A model generated the notes under the pieces. That model did not search any database. It was not told where the DNA came from and was given only the letters and a program-made list of their open reading frames with translations. From assembly GCA_028673005.1 (NCBI GenBank), contig CM054114.1, forward strand, positions 12,245,108 to 12,309,107: a DNA stretch of 64,000 nucleotides, in the 5' to 3' direction. Positions within the stretch are counted from its first letter, which is position 1. The number at the start of each line of letters is the position of its first letter. Of this stretch, positions 10,337-22,977 are shown piece after piece. Made by a program: the position numbers and the translations under genes. Source of the DNA: Tanypteryx hageni (lineage: Eukaryota; Arthropoda; Insecta; Odonata; Petaluridae).

Positions 10337-11565
10337 AGACGATTGTAATCTAGTTTTCCCTAAAATCAAACGAACGTAATGCGGGCTGTAAATCCACACC
10401 TGCTACAGAGTGAGAGATAGCAGCTGCGTGCATCGCGAGGATTTTTATATAATAAGCGTCGAGGACGTGAGAAGCGATTCGCAGCGCGAGATGTAATCTG
10501 AGGGAGAGGAATCTAATCATCAGCGCTTGGTGCGTTCGGTCCTTCACAATCTCTTGGACGGACGTGGATAATTCCTCTCCGGCAAAGTGATTATGGCGGA
10601 TATAAAAGAATTTATGAACAAATAAATCGAGGGGATTTATTAATTTTTAGAATTCCGGGTACTTTCCGTAGAGGTCCGTGACCCAGAACTTATCTGATAT
10701 TTTTAATTGGATATTTTGCGATCCAATTAAGTGGCTGAATAAAGATTTTAATTGCTTTTCCGTAGTTCCATCCCTCCCCACAAAGAGAATCGAGCGCATC
10801 CCAAACGAGATTCCAGCGGAATCTTGGTTCTTCCGTTATTTTCGACTGTCAGATGGAAATTACGCCCTTTTTTTGTTTCGCCTTTTATGGCTACGCGAGT
10901 TATCTAAGTAGTTTACTTAGCTCAGTTATTTTTTAAAAAGATCGATAGCTCTGTTAATGGCTTCTAAAACGAGTTAATTTGCTAGAATCGCAGTTAAACT
11001 TAATGTTTCATTCATAGTTTCTTGTCTTTCCATCAAGTAAGTTTGTGTATTGTGCAAATGCTGCCAGTTTTTTTATTGTTTTATGACATTGAGTGAACGC
11101 ATTATTGTTGCAATGACCTCGGGAGATGACTCCCATTATTACTCAATCAATATCGCTGTTATTGGCTGAGAATGCTACTGTTTTACATGTTTTTTAAGCC
11201 ATTCATAAAAATAATTTCCCAACGACTAGAAATGTATGTTGATTTTTCGTTTGTCTCACCTTCTCAAAAGAACGTGCTTGTGCTTGGATTGGTACTGGCT
11301 TAATATTCATATTTTTTCTAGAGATGCCTTCAGTGGAAAAAGTTAATAATTTGAATTGATATTTTGACAAAGCTCCTCATTCTGCAATATAAAAAATTTT
11401 TAAGAACAGAAGAATGAAATTATTCTATAATTCTATGAGAAGTTTCGGTACTTTTCTTCCAAGGCAAAATGCACAGACCCGGCATATTTAGATGGCTAAA
11501 CGAGTCTTGGAAAATTAATAGTTTCTGCATATCACAATTTTACGAAGAGCTATATGTGCGGTGGA

Positions 11566-11627
11566 GATATATATATATATATATACACACACACGCACGC
11601 ACGCACGCACGCACGCACACACACACA
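11566..11627. repeat. Compound (AT)n(AC)n(GCAC)n microsatellite
   Basis: AT run, then AC, then GCAC/ACGC units, then AC again. Confidence 0.9.
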
Positions 11628-12018
11628 TTCCTCACCTTATCCGACACTTAGCAATTGAATTCCTGAAAGGCTTAGTAAACTTCGTCGTCTCAAATCGCCC
11701 CTCGGTGGAAGCGATTCCCGATCCGAAGATCCTTGCTCTCTGAACATTCAGACAGCAAAGGCGATGCCCCAGCCGTGGAGGCCCTTACGGAAAGGCCCGA
11801 TGCCTTTTTGAGGACCTGTATACGTGGATAAAGTGGAAAGGAGGAAGTCGTCGTATTCGGTGGAGAAGCAGTTTTGGTGCGGCCGTAATCCGTTTGTGGG
11901 AACATCAGGGGTCGAGTTACACTCTCTCCTATATTCCTCTGCAACCCCCTGCCACGCTCCTTTCCTTCTTCAACCCCCTTCCACCATCATTCCACCCAAT
12001 GAACCCTAATATTTTTAG

Positions 12019-12638
12019 CCTACTTTCCAGAATGGAAATAGTTTTGTCGTTGTTTATGTCTGTCTGTCCGTCCCGCCTATTAACTTTAGAACCAATTGAC
12101 CTATTTTCATGACACCTGGTGGAGATCTCCTGCTACTGAAACTGAGCTCACAAGGATAGTTTTTGTTGCGAATAGTGAAACTCCCGGGTTCGATTCCAGG
12201 AACTATCCTTCCCATTTGACTTACATGGAAAATCTGAAAACCATCATGCAGGGCAATTTATCTTGCACATTACAATACTTTAGAATTGTAATATCGGTGC
12301 GGGAAAGGAATTAGGATTTTAATTTTTATCGTAGAATGTTGCTTATCGATAGTATTTCTTCGAATTTTGCGTAAATATTAGCGTTTTTGCAGTTTCTATC
12401 ACTCATTACGAGTGTGTTGCCATAGCAACGACTATTGTTGGACTCGGATTCGATATATTCTAATGAATACGCGTGTTATTTTTGCCACACAAGTACGCGT
12501 GATCAATTTAATACTCCGTTCGATTTTTGAAATATTTTATAACGTCAAATTATAAAATTTATGAAAAAAAGAGCAATCTGCGCTGATTTTCTAGCCAATA
12601 TATGTAAGTATTAAATAAATGATTAAATGGAAAGTAGG
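12019..12638 (+). mobile_element. Dispersed family B, copy 2
   Basis: Same architecture as the copy at 7391-8034: CCTACTTTCC at 12019-12028 and GGAAAGTAGG at 12629-12638. Internal landmarks include GATTTTC/TATTTTCATGACACC and GGGTTCGATTCCAGGAAC. Small internal deletions relative to copy 1 (for example after the GGTGCGGGA segment) make it about 25 bp shorter. Confidence 0.75.
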
Positions 12639-12858
12639 GACCATAAGTTTCGTTTGGATCACCTTCTTCCCTTTACATCCCTTCTAAACCACCCCTATTC
12701 CTCCTTCGCTGCATCTCTCCGCCCCTGCGCCACCCACGACGCTTTGACCAAACGAAGCTACCGCTTCCTAGATAGTATACCTGGCCTTTCCTATAGCTTG
12801 CATCTCCCGACCTCTCTTTCTACCCCTCATTTCCCCTTAATCCCCGCCCACTCCCCTC

Positions 12859-12887
<29 letters not shown>
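12859..12887. repeat. (CA)n microsatellite
   Basis: CA dinucleotide run in a C/T-rich tract. Confidence 0.9.
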
Positions 12888-12889
<2 letters not shown>

Positions 12890-13918
12890 GAGTGCCCCCT
12901 ACCCTTTCTCTGTTCAGCGTTGCTTTCTTCCTTTCCTACTTAACTCTCAATGCCCTCCACTTCCCCCCTCCTCCATTCTTTCCGTCTCCGGCTATACACC
13001 CCATTCCGCCACCCGGAAGCGGGAATGCCGAGGAAATGGAACAGCCGACGTTTTAGAAGCAAAAAAAAAGAACAGCGGCGAAGCTGTGTATGTGCGGACG
13101 GAGGGAGCTCGTAAAGGAATAACACGTATAAAATGCTTATGTGCTACATAAAGCTTCAAAATAGGAGAGAGAGAGAGAGAGAGGAGAGAGGAGTTTGCGT
13201 TTAAAAGGATGAGAGAGAGAGTGGGAAAGGGATAAAGAGAGGGATAGAGTAGGAAGGCAGAAGTGAAACATGACCATAATTCTCATCCACCGCAGCGTTA
13301 TGGAAAGACGAAGACGTTTTTAGGAAAAAGTTTTTTTTTACGTTTTTTTGTTTTATGGGTGTGGTACGCCCGCTTCCGCTCGTTTGGGACCGCATGGTCG
13401 GGTTATTTTATTTTTTCCTCCCCTCTGAGTTATAATGGAGGATCTTGTTTTTTCCCGTCGTCAAAGACGCTAAATTATTAATCCTTTTGTGTCGCGGCGT
13501 TTAATGCGTGCGTGCTTCCTACGGCTGCCAGCGCCTCGACGATACGCGACGTCGTCAAACTGCAAGGGGCGATTGAATAACTTCCACATCGATCGATGCG
13601 ACCCGGTTTCATTTCGCTGATGGCAGGCAAATTATGATCCGTCGATAAAACCTCTTAAGTGCCTCAAACGTCTGCTATTGGTCTTTTGCTTAAATTGATC
13701 CTCCCCGAATTAAAGGCCTTAGAAAACGGTGGATGGAGTACATATTCCGATAATTGTGGTTAAGCCGAAGCAGATGTTTTTTTTAATCGCGTCGTCCGTC
13801 GATGAATTACTTTATCTAAACTTTCACTTTCTCCTTCGGAGAATGCGTTGCGGAGAAAAGGCCTCAGTCTTCCCTAATTCCATTAAGGGAGCACGTGCGG
13901 CGAAGGGAGAAAAGGGGA

Positions 13919-14012
13919 ATAAAAATGATGGGTGGGGGAGGAGAGAGAGGTGGGGGAGGGGATAGAGGTGGCGGAGGGGTAGAAGAAGGGGAGGGGGTGG
14001 GGTCGGGGGTCA
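13919..14012. repeat. G-rich polypurine tract
   Basis: GGGGGAGG-type low-complexity purine run on the plus strand with several GGGG blocks. Confidence 0.75.
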
Positions 14013-15432
14013 GCACTGGCTTCATTGGGCTACCTCTCAGATACACATTGCGCGTAGGCCAGAGGGAATCAGCAGGTCGTTAAAAAAATTGGAAAATATT
14101 TTAATGTGTTAATTGATATTTTGTTGAAGATTCTTTTGAACATATTATTAACATTCTTATCCCTCTGAAGACATAAATAAATATATGTGAATGACATCTT
14201 GAAATTCGCTTGTCGAGTGATATACGTCGGCTCGGATTATTGGATTAGCACCGCTCTCGGTGACAGGGGAGATAAAAAGAACACCAAAAATGGTGTCTCG
14301 TCCATATCGCGTAGGTGCCTCTTGATTAGAGAGCGTAGGTGTTTCATCAATTCAAATAATTTTATTTTCGCGAGAGGGCAACTCTGATGTAGTTGACTGC
14401 CGAAGACTTTTAATAAGAACTCTTCGAGATTTACGATGATACTGGAACGATTCTCTGACTCGCGTACTTCAGTGCTCAGAAATTTCGCAAACCTCATTTG
14501 TCGTTCTTGAAAAGATGAAGTCTTTTAAACAGCACGACGGAACTGATGTTAAAAAGTAAGGGAAAATGTGAATGGATTTGTGAGCTATTGAACCGTTAAT
14601 TTGCATTATCTCTTTCCGTAGTATTGCGTTTGAAAAATTACTTCCTAGAGGAGCCACATTCGACGATTTGGGCTTTATCATTCGGTCCGACTCAAAGTAA
14701 AATATTTCGGAATATTAAAATTTTCCATGGACTGAAATAGAATATATATCTTCAAATTCTGCGGAAGGGGGTTGAAATATTACGAAGTCGTTTTTAATAT
14801 CTGCTTACGATTGTTAAGTTTTACGTTTTAGAGTTGTTGTGTTGGCAAACGCCGTAGTCATACAAAAGTGAAGCGCTAGCTGTTTTCATTTGTCATTCCA
14901 TTTTGAGTGCTGCAGTTACTGCATTCGATGTTGTAGCGCACGAAAGCGCCTGCCTGCAGCCGCGGCGTGCTCACGGGCAGAAGCTACAGCAAGATATTGA
15001 TCTGCATCAAGGTGCATGCGTCACGCCGTGTCACGTGACAGTTGGAGTGACACACGCATTTTCACTCGCCTCCTGGCGACACAATTTTTATCTTTTTGTG
15101 AATTCGGGAAACTACGACAACACGCAAGTATTATCTTGAGTCGTTTTTTATCAATTATTAACGCTTTTGTCTCACAATCAGTACGGAATATTCTGTTATC
15201 ATTGTGAAATGCCTCTATAGATTTGAAATTTTAATTAAAATACACGAAAAGGTGATTAAGATAAAGAAATTCTTAGCGGTTAAAAAACATAATAGCATGT
15301 AAAGGAGGAATCTTTCGTCCTGGAATTAATTACGAGACATTATGCGTTCATTGCGGCGTATTACTGTAAACCTATGAAGCTAAAAGCGACATTGCAAGCG
15401 ATGGGATTTCGTTCCTCGGGCATCGCCTTTTT

Positions 15433-16120
15433 GCTTTCTCCGTACGTAGCATAAGGGGAAAGTATTGTTTTCATGAAAAAATCGATTTCGAGATTTCGAT
15501 GGAAATGTACATTTGGAGGTTACGTGAACACGTTTTGACCATTTTCGCGATGATGATGAGTGTCTGCGTATGTGTGTGATAGGAATTTTGTGGGTGCTTT
15601 ATCTCAAACATTATTAATCAAATCAACGCGAAAATTTATATTTGGCATTTTTATTAAAGGAACAGGAGTTTATCAAGTTTTAGATAACATCGATCAATCA
15701 GAATTGACACTTTACTCTTGGTCTGTTGTTAATTTTTATCGATTTTCTGCATAATTTTTAATAACATTAAATTTAAATATTGTAGATAATGTTTTTCTGT
15801 ACAATGTTTGTATGAAACATTTCCTAAAATGCATTATTTAAGAGATTTAAAAATTGATATTCTTATATTCTTTAGCTGCCACCACCTCCACCTGTCGGCA
15901 GCTTTTGTAAACACTTCACGCTTAGTTATGTCTTACAATGGCAACGCTTCTTTTTATTTTTTTAATTGTTGGAGCTTCGTGGCTATATCCAATATCAGAA
16001 GGCTACGGTACGTTTTTTCCTTTTCTTAGTAAAGTCTGAATATTTCTCGCAGTTCCTTAAAATATTTATCATCATTTAACTTATGGGGAATTTTTAGAAA
16101 TATTACAGGTATGGAAAAAG
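15433..16120 (+). mobile_element. Dispersed family C, copy 1
   Basis: About 690 bp homologous over its length to 38485-39135. The left end reads CTTTCTCCGTACGTA, and the right end (ATTACAGGTATGGAAAAAG) is roughly its reverse complement, so short inverted ends are likely. Shared landmarks are TTTCATGAAAAA, CACGTTTTGACC/AACTATTTT, AGGAATTTTGTGG, TATTAAAGGAA, GTTGGAGCTT and ATATCAGAAGGCTACGG. No protein is encoded. It is probably a non-autonomous DNA element; no target duplication was identified. Confidence 0.65.
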
Positions 16121-16124
16121 TCAT

Positions 16125-18008
16125 GTGGTAACCACATCAGATTTTAAAAATATAATCCTATGAGCTCCGAAGGGACAAAGCTAAATCGTGCTTCCCTCTG
16201 TCCGTTTTCGGAGTTCCATTAAGTACATAAAGTATTTAAAATGGAGCTTTTTGGTGTTAAGTGTCTGTTCAGCTTCCATACCTACTCTCCCTTCGAATAA
16301 ATGAAACCATAAAAAGAGATCGAATAAGAGATGGCGCTGACGCATTACGACGGCTCCTCCCGAAACCTCGCATTGTGAAGGATTTAACATTATCGCATTA
16401 CGGAAAGCTTAGGTTTCGGTAATTGCGCGCGGCGCCTTACGTTTCAAATTGCTCGGAACGCCCTTTGTGTCACCATTTAGTTGCGTCGCTTTATATTTCC
16501 ACGTCGAATTCTGAGCGTAAATAAGAAAATGCAGCGCGCCTCGTATCCCGTTGGCGCTTCCCATTGTAAGGCGGAGATAGATATTGCCGGCGTTAAAAGT
16601 GACTTAATGCTCCGCCGCTTTCAACCCGGTCCTTTGCGTCGCACACTAACGCCCTCTGGATTTGCCGATAACAGTAACCTAAGATCTTTTAATATAGATA
16701 GCGCTGCCATTGTTTGGAAACGGTCGATTGTTCTCCGAAGTGGAACTAGCCGAGTCAGTGAGGTGTAATTAACGAGCTATCGTCCCTCGCATTCGATTTG
16801 CTGTTGTTTTCAATTAATTTTCCTGACATCGGGAGGCGCTCTTTTTTTCTAATTATCGGTCCCGGTGGCGATAATTGAACTTTTAATCACCATTACTCTT
16901 TCTCAGCGTCGGCATTGGGTTTATAAAACGAATTCGCTTCAGTTAAAGCAACATTAATAGTTTTAAATCCAAAACTATCATATATCTAGCCATAAAAATT
17001 ACAAAAACAGATCGATTTCAGTGCCTCTGAGCTATTATTCCTTTGGATCATCACGTGATGTTCGAATATAATAACAAAGCCTCGAAGAATTTATACCGAG
17101 GTGAACGTGGTAACTGATGGATATATTAATTTTTTTCTCTGGTTCAATTTCTCCGCTCGTAAAAAAGCAACTCGCTGAAACCTGCTTTCAAACCATGAAT
17201 CACTGTCTGGATGATTCACGAAATTCTCCGCGAATTGAAATTCTCCGTGGAATAGTGAACATTTTTCCCCGTCCAACTTCCGTTGGGAGTTTTTTTTCGC
17301 CAGTCATCGGCCGCAGTGAAAGGTGTTCCAACTGTCTACAACCTTGTTGTTATATGAACAAGTGTCCAGAGTTGCCCATTTGCGTTGGTTTATTCAGGCA
17401 GTCTTTGTAAGCATACAATTAGTGTCTCGATGTGTTTCAGCCATGTCATTGCTCTCTCTCCCTGCCTCTCGGGTTGCGGTGGTTTGGTTGCTGGGAAGGG
17501 GATGGTTAGGGAGGAAGGGGGAGGTGGGAGGGGGAGAAGGGAAGGGAGGGGGAAAAGGGGGTGGGTGGGCAGATGCCTTTTGCTTTGAAGATGCGCAAAC
17601 ACTCTTAAAGGGCGTTTGCTTGCTTTAGCCTCTGGGCCTGGATGAGCTAGAGGAGTGGGTGGAACGAGGTGTAGCTGTGAGTGGCTCGAAATCTCCTGAC
17701 ACCCTCCTGAGAGGGTTCTGCGAGCGAGGATAAAGGGTATTTTTGGCACCATTAAAATGCGACATTCATTCTAGGCCGAGTGATCCAAGAGGACTCCAGA
17801 CTCTGATGAATGCCTTTAACTGACTCATTTTGGTTGATCGATTTAGACCGGAACGAATTATAGCAAAAAGAAAATTGAAAAAGAGATGGACCAATAACGG
17901 CATGGTATCTGGAGACAAGTTATAGATATAGGGAGAGAGAGATTGATTGCTTGATTGGACCTTTTATTAGAGAGAAAGAGATAAGCGAGGATTAATAAGT
18001 ATCTCGTA
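16125..18008. other. Unassigned stretch, partly GC-rich
   Basis: GC-richer unique sequence at about 16400-16920 includes a 95-codon frame (16481-16768) with no known motif. A G-rich polypurine tract lies at about 17498-17568. Frames of 97-120 codons around 17117-17752 overlap that tract on both strands and are judged compositional. Confidence 0.35.
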
Positions 18009-18270
18009 GTTTATGGCAGTGATTCTCAAACTTTCAATTGTCGCGGTCCCCATGATTATTATGCGACACTTTTGAAATAAAAATGTTAACAATAAGGAAC
18101 TTTATTGGAATTTTTTTCATTTTATGTGACAAATAATAATTTTTAACACATCGTTTTTCTACAAATTCCCTGAAAAATTTTATTATTCGTGAAAACTTTA
18201 TTTTTCCACATTTCATCTTGCTCCCCCCTGGGGAGCCGCGGCCCATAGTTTGAGAAACACTGGTTTATGG
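18009..18270. mobile_element. hAT-type miniature element with 8-bp target duplication
   Basis: Element 18017-18262 (246 bp) begins CAGTGATTCTCAAACT and ends AGTTTGAGAAACACTG, an inverted pair differing at one position. Perfect 8-bp direct repeats GTTTATGG lie at 18009-18016 and 18263-18270. The subterminal GTCGCGGTCCCC and GGGGAGCCGCGGCCC segments are also typical of hAT elements. No coding capacity. Confidence 0.92.
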
Positions 18271-18675
18271 GATGAGAGAGGCGAGAGGATGCAAAGAGAG
18301 GATGGGGTAGAGGCTAAAATAAGGAGTTGTGCGCGATAAAAATGGCGCTGGGATGAAATCTCGGAAAATGAGAAAAGTTCTGAAGGTGAGCGGCGCGAGA
18401 TGGGAAGCGAAGGGAAAAAACGAGAGTGAAAGAGACACGCCCGTGGCAAAGCGAAACTCGATATCTATGCGCGGAGGCGAATTATGGCGGGAAATTTTTT
18501 TTAAGGAGAGCAAAGTATCAAAACGAGGAATGTTTAATCTATATATAATTTGTCGGATGTCCGTCTGAGACAAGGTCGTTTTAATGACACTATTTGAATA
18601 ACAATTTGAATCAACATAAACGCGGAGTCCGAGTGGCACAGTGAGTGAGTCAGTGTGACTTACCTTAGACAATAG

Positions 18676-19900
18676 TTGAACTTACTTAAGCCCCATCAGG
18701 GCGATGCCATTTTTAAGGGCCGCTTATATTCCACTAACTTTTCTTCTATCCCCCAACTTCCAAGCCATCCAAGCAAAGTCAAAGAAGTTGGCTACTTTCT
18801 CAGGAATCAGGAAAAGCCGCAAGAAGACGTGGATGCCGAGGGCTTCAGGGAAGCCCGTAGGAAGAAGAAGAGGAGATCGACGTCTGCATTCTCCTCATCA
18901 GCATCGGACGACACCAGCCCGGAGAAACGACCGACTAACAAGCCTCGAAACACAGCATCCCACGACCCCTCTCCCGAACAACTAGCCCAGGCTACGCCTA
19001 CCCAGCCACCGCGCACCATACCCACCTCCCCTCCCGTCGCCTTTCGACCACCCTATACCCTCGTACTCCGGCCCAAATCGCACCAACCATCAGCCCCAAC
19101 GACCCACCCCCCCGCATGGATCCTCATTGAGGGCATGCCGGAAAACTTGACGCAAAATATCCCGTTTAATACCCTTCTTCGCCTGTTCCTTTTTGTAGTT
19201 TCAGACGAAGTGACTCTGTTCCTGGCGGAGAGGAAACCAAGTATAACAATCGTCGCCGACCTGGCGGAATTCCTGGTGAAGGGGAAGAGGAAGCTGGAGG
19301 AGCACTGGAGACCCCGCTGAGGATGACAACAACGGAGCGGCCTCCGAGAGAGGGGAAGGGTCCAGCAGATGTTCGATTTTAACGTCGTTACCAAGGGGAT
19401 CGACATGGACACCGAGATAGAGAACGTCGAGGCCGCCCTGAGAGGGGCTAACATCACCTTCTTGACGCTCTGGAGGATCCTATCTAGAGCAACAGGTAGG
19501 CAGACTAATCTGATACAGAGAGTCAGGATCTCGAAAGAGAACGTGAAGGTTCTACAGGATGGACTAAACGTGTACGGACGCCGCCACACCTGCGAGCCCA
19601 GCAGACCGCCTTCGGCCCAACCCGCCCAGCGCGACCGCTTCCAGGCCTTCACTCATACAACGATGGACAGCAAAGAGGACATGCCGGAGGCCGCATCGCG
19701 TGGGGCAATGCGAACCGGAGCAGCTGACGTGCGCCAACTGCGGAGGCCACGCATCAGGAGATTGGTCCTGCCCCAACACACCGCGACAACGGGCCCCTGA
19801 CCATCGCCCGGAGAGAGATGTGGAAGGAACGACCAAGGTCTCATATGACTCCCATCCCACGGAAAGGATGACGATGGGAAGGCTGCTGGGTCAGACCGCC
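18676..19900 (+). pseudogene. LINE ORF1 (gag-like, zinc knuckle) remnant
   Basis: ORF1 of the Jockey-type LINE would encode an RNA-binding gag-like protein. Visible in order: a basic Ser-rich N-terminal segment (EGFREARRKKKRR, 18676-19320 frame), a Pro-rich stretch, and a WILIEGMP block. The next frame (19369-19800) has an NVEAALRGANITF block and a SRATGRQTNLIQRVR block typical of Jockey-clade gag. The zinc-knuckle region near 19640-19790 is split by a frameshift: FQAFTHTTMD lies in one frame, and QLTCANCGGHASGDWSCP in the frame starting at 19700. In a working copy these would be CCHC knuckles. The stop at 19318-19320 and at least two frame changes make it a pseudogene. Confidence 0.75.
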
Positions 19901-20030
19901 ACATCCGTGTTCGGCGCAGGTGTTCAGATACATTATAACCGGAACACGATGCAGCCGACATTAACGTACGTTTCCCTTTTCAGGTTGATGAAAAGGGAAA
20001 AACAAAAGAAACCGGTAGAAGGACGACGTC

Positions 20031-22470
20031 ATGGCTGTGCAGCGCATAGGGTTCATCAACGGCTTGAGGCAGAAGAAAGCTTTAATACAGGATTTATTAG
20101 ACAGAAGATCCGTGCTATGCCTTGGGCTAGCCGAAACCTGCCTCAAGCCGACCGCAGCATTCCACATTCCAGGCTACGCCACCATCCGCAAGGACAGCAG
20201 CACGCAGAAAAGAGGAGTGGTCTTGCTCATCCGACAGGGGATTCCTGCCCCCGGCACCTCCTGCCGGACTGCCTGAAAAACGAGAACATGGTTGCCGTAA
20301 AACTCTCTTCCAGATCCGATCATCATCGCCTGTAGCTACATTCCTAACAATCAACCCTTTCCCGCACTTCTTGTCAGCCACCCGTTAAACCTTAATAAAA
20401 ATTTCATCCTCATAGGAGATTTCAACGCCCGGTCCAAGAACTTCCGGGACAGGACTGACTACGCAAGAGGCCGCCAAATGGAGAGGTTACTCCTCAACAC
20501 TAATCTGGTGAGTCTCAATATCCCATCACCTACTTCTTTTAGCCACACAGGAATCTCGTATCTGGACCACGCCCTCATCAAATGCAACGCCGCGGGACTG
20601 GTGGGAGACGCAGCGGTGGAAGACACCATCACGTCCGACCACGTGCCTTTCACCTTCCACCACTGCCACCAGAGAGATCGCGGGAAGGAGGAAGAGGACT
20701 ATCAAGGCTGAGTGGAACATAGTGGACTCGGAGAAATATGAGAGCATCATCAGCGAAGGACTGCAGGGAGCGGAGACGCCCGAAAACACCACGGAGTTAG
20801 ATGAAGCTATCAGTAATATAAACCGAGTTGTACTACAGGCCAACGCTGAATGCATCCCGAAGATGAGAATCGACCCTCATAAGCCGCCCTTGCCAAAGCA
20901 CGTCGTCCAGCTAATTAAAGATCGGAGAATCTACAGAAGCCTCAACAGGACGAAGGACCCTGCTCTTAAGACGGTTTGGAATAGGAACCATGTAATGCAT
21001 GTAATATATTATATTACAAAGACGGTAAAAAGTTCTGGGATACCTCCAAAGACCTCTCAAGGCTAACGAGGAGAGAGGACTCCCACCTTAACAGCAACGG
21101 AAGGAACTTCACTACAGAAGAAGAAAAAGCCGAAGAATTCAGAAGAGTGCTGGAGGAAGTCCACACACCGAATGAAGACTCGAGGTTCGACAAAGGCTTT
21201 CGACAAAAACCGCCGAGGTAATAATTAACCTTATACCCACTTTTACCTCACTAGCACAGGCGGAAGGAGTCCAAGGCGAAATTACCTCCGAGGACCTCAA
21301 AGAAGCCGTCAGGAACACGAAGAATTCCGACCCCGGACCAGATGCCATACTACAAAAACACGTGTTCACCGACCCTTAGTAACGAGCTATTAAAAATATA
21401 TAACATCTGTTTCAATTTATGTTACTACCCGAAGGAATGGAGAAAGGCAACGCCATCAGGATTCCCAAACCGGGGAAAGACGCCACGGACGCCCATCAGT
21501 CTAACGAGCGTCCTGGGAAATTTCCTGGAGAAAATAGTGAAGAGAAAGATGACGACCATCCTCGAGGAACACAACGCGCTCCCGGAACAGGATTCCGAGA
21601 ACACAGGGCCACTACGGATCCTCTGACGCTGTTCGTCAACACCACAGCGGAGACCATCAACCGAGGACGCTGCACAATGGCCATCTTCATGGATATCGAG
21701 CGCGCTTTCGATAAACTTTGGCATGAAGGTCTCCTCCTTAAAATTTCCTGAATGCTTTTCCTCCTCCCCCCCAAATCACCCGACTCCTATACTCCATTAC
21801 AGACAGACATACCAGATTCAGCGTAGGTGGTGCCCTGTCAGATCCGTTCCAAATCCGGTCTGGCGTCCCGCAGGGGACAGCATGATCGCCCCTGCTGTTC
21901 ATATTATATTGTTCTGATATGCCTTCTCCTTCACTCCCGCCGGTTACCCTCGCCCAGTATGTGGATGAGATCGCCCTGTGGGCCACTGCCACCAAGCCGG
22001 AAACAGCGGCACGATTCCTGCAGACCGAGGAAAAATACATAGGTGTTACCCTCGAGCACTACTTTCGTTCGCCAAGCACCTGGGAATCGTCGAGGCCGCA
22101 GTCCACAGGCGCAGCAACCACATCCGAGCAGTGAGAGCAGGTGGAAAGGGTGCCTCCGCACAGACTGCCACACACCTCTACACAGCGTTCATTCGGCCGG
22201 TCATCGAGTACGGCCCCGCCGCGATCACGTCGCTAGCCAAATCCTACCACGAGCGGATAGCGGCAGCGGAGAGGCGGATCATCCGCAACACCATGTGAAT
22301 GCCGTTCGCCACCCACAACAGAGAAGTCTACGTACAGGATGCCAAGGCTGCGCTGCAGGGCTGCCGAAAGAATGAGGTCGCATACCCCCAACCTTTACCT
22401 CCAAATCCAACAACCTCTCTCCATCCTCCGACCAAAAAGGAGGACGAAAAACAAACCCCTCCTCGGGCAG
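20031..22470 (+). pseudogene. LINE ORF2 (endonuclease-reverse transcriptase) remnant
   Basis: ORF2 would nick DNA and reverse-transcribe the element's RNA. The endonuclease part shows RIGFINGLRQKKALIQDLL and the Glu motif LGLAETCLK (20031-20276). In another frame it shows ILIGDFNARS and the catalytic TSDHVPF (about 20640). The RT part shows SDPGPDAI (about 21330), LTSVLGNFLEKIV, and motif A FMDIERAFDKLWHEG (about 21690). A GVPQGTA block (about 21870) precedes motif C, YVDEIALWATA (21958 on), where the second catalytic Asp has become Glu. Sequence after FLQTEEKYIG is deleted. The C-terminal block YTAFIRPVIEYGPAAI is at about 22180. Many frame changes and stops; not functional. Confidence 0.85.
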
Positions 22471-22619
22471 GGTAATAGCAGACTCCATACACCTCTATTA
22501 CCCTGACTACCCACCCTTCCCCACCCCAATACCTCCCCATCTGCGCCCTCAGGATGGATGGCTCCTGCAACAGCCGAAGAAGAAAAAGAAGAGGACCCGC
22601 CGATGATGAATCTAGTCAA

Positions 22620-22975
22620 TGTTTAAATTCAAAGCAGTAATTAATTAGAAACTGAAACGGAAAACGGGCATAGTAAGTAGCGCGGTGGGGCTTTTTAAAA
22701 AAAACATGGCCTAAATCCAGTTAACATTTTTATTCGATACCAATTGCTATATTATACTTCCTCATTAGGCAGGAAATAGAATGAAACCATGAAAACATCG
22801 ATTAATTTGTCCAAACTAAATTTTTGTCCTACCTGAAATGGAAAAAAAATTTAGAATTATAATATTTTTACTTGAAGTACACCTTAAAATGAATATTTAA
22901 ATATAATACACATACATTACTCCTAACTTAAAATATTAAAACAAAAGTTTTCAACATAAATAAATTTTTTTAAAT
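22620..22975. other. AT-rich flank, possible 3' UTR of the Transib element
   Basis: AT-rich, no coding capacity. A CGCGGTGGGGCTTTTTAAAA segment near 22681 loosely resembles the CACNGTG-type end plus A/T-rich block expected of Transib termini. I found no reverse-complement partner on the far side, so it is only a candidate. Confidence 0.3.
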
Positions 22976-22977
22976 AA

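Larger units (their letters stand above)
9405..12015. other. Unassigned stretch with microsatellites
   Basis: No gene recognised. It contains a (GA)n run at 10308-10336, a compound AT/AC/GCAC microsatellite at 11566-11627 and a GC-richer island around 11690-12000. That island has open frames on both strands (61-84 codons) that match nothing I know. If a host exon exists here, the GC-richer island is the first place to look, but I cannot support one. Confidence 0.35.
12640..15430. other. Unassigned stretch with low-complexity tracts
   Basis: A C/T-rich tract (about 12655-12990) containing (CA)n at 12859-12887 is followed by (GA)n at 13164-13191 and a G/A-rich tract at about 13919-14012. The 174-codon open frame at 12627-13151 is Pro/Ser/Leu-rich, spans the CA microsatellite and looks compositional. 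Moderately GC-rich unique sequence at 13480-13720 and 14900-15070 has no recognisable protein. Confidence 0.35.
18600..22610 (+). mobile_element. Jockey-type non-LTR retrotransposon, decayed
   Basis: A single, roughly full-length but heavily mutated LINE on the plus strand: a gag-like ORF with zinc-knuckle remnants, then an AP-type endonuclease, a reverse transcriptase and a C-terminal tail. The start is placed before the first gag frame (18676) and the end after the last C-terminal homology and the AT-rich tail near 22610. Both boundaries are approximate and no target duplication was found. Higher GC content than its flanks fits an inserted LINE. Confidence 0.85.

Noticed and set aside
12627..13151. 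174-codon open frame, Pro/Ser/Leu-rich
   Set aside because: Spans a CA microsatellite and a C/T-rich tract; composition explains it and no domain is visible.
16481..16768. Host gene in a GC-richer 95-codon frame
   Set aside because: No domain, no splice context, no similarity I recognise.
19053..19652. 199-codon minus-strand frame
   Set aside because: Antisense shadow of the Jockey-type gag region; no motif.
22676..22700. Transib terminal repeat (CGCGGTGGGGC)
   Set aside because: Does not match CACNGTG at the second base, and no inverted partner was found near 25.4 or 28.6 kb.
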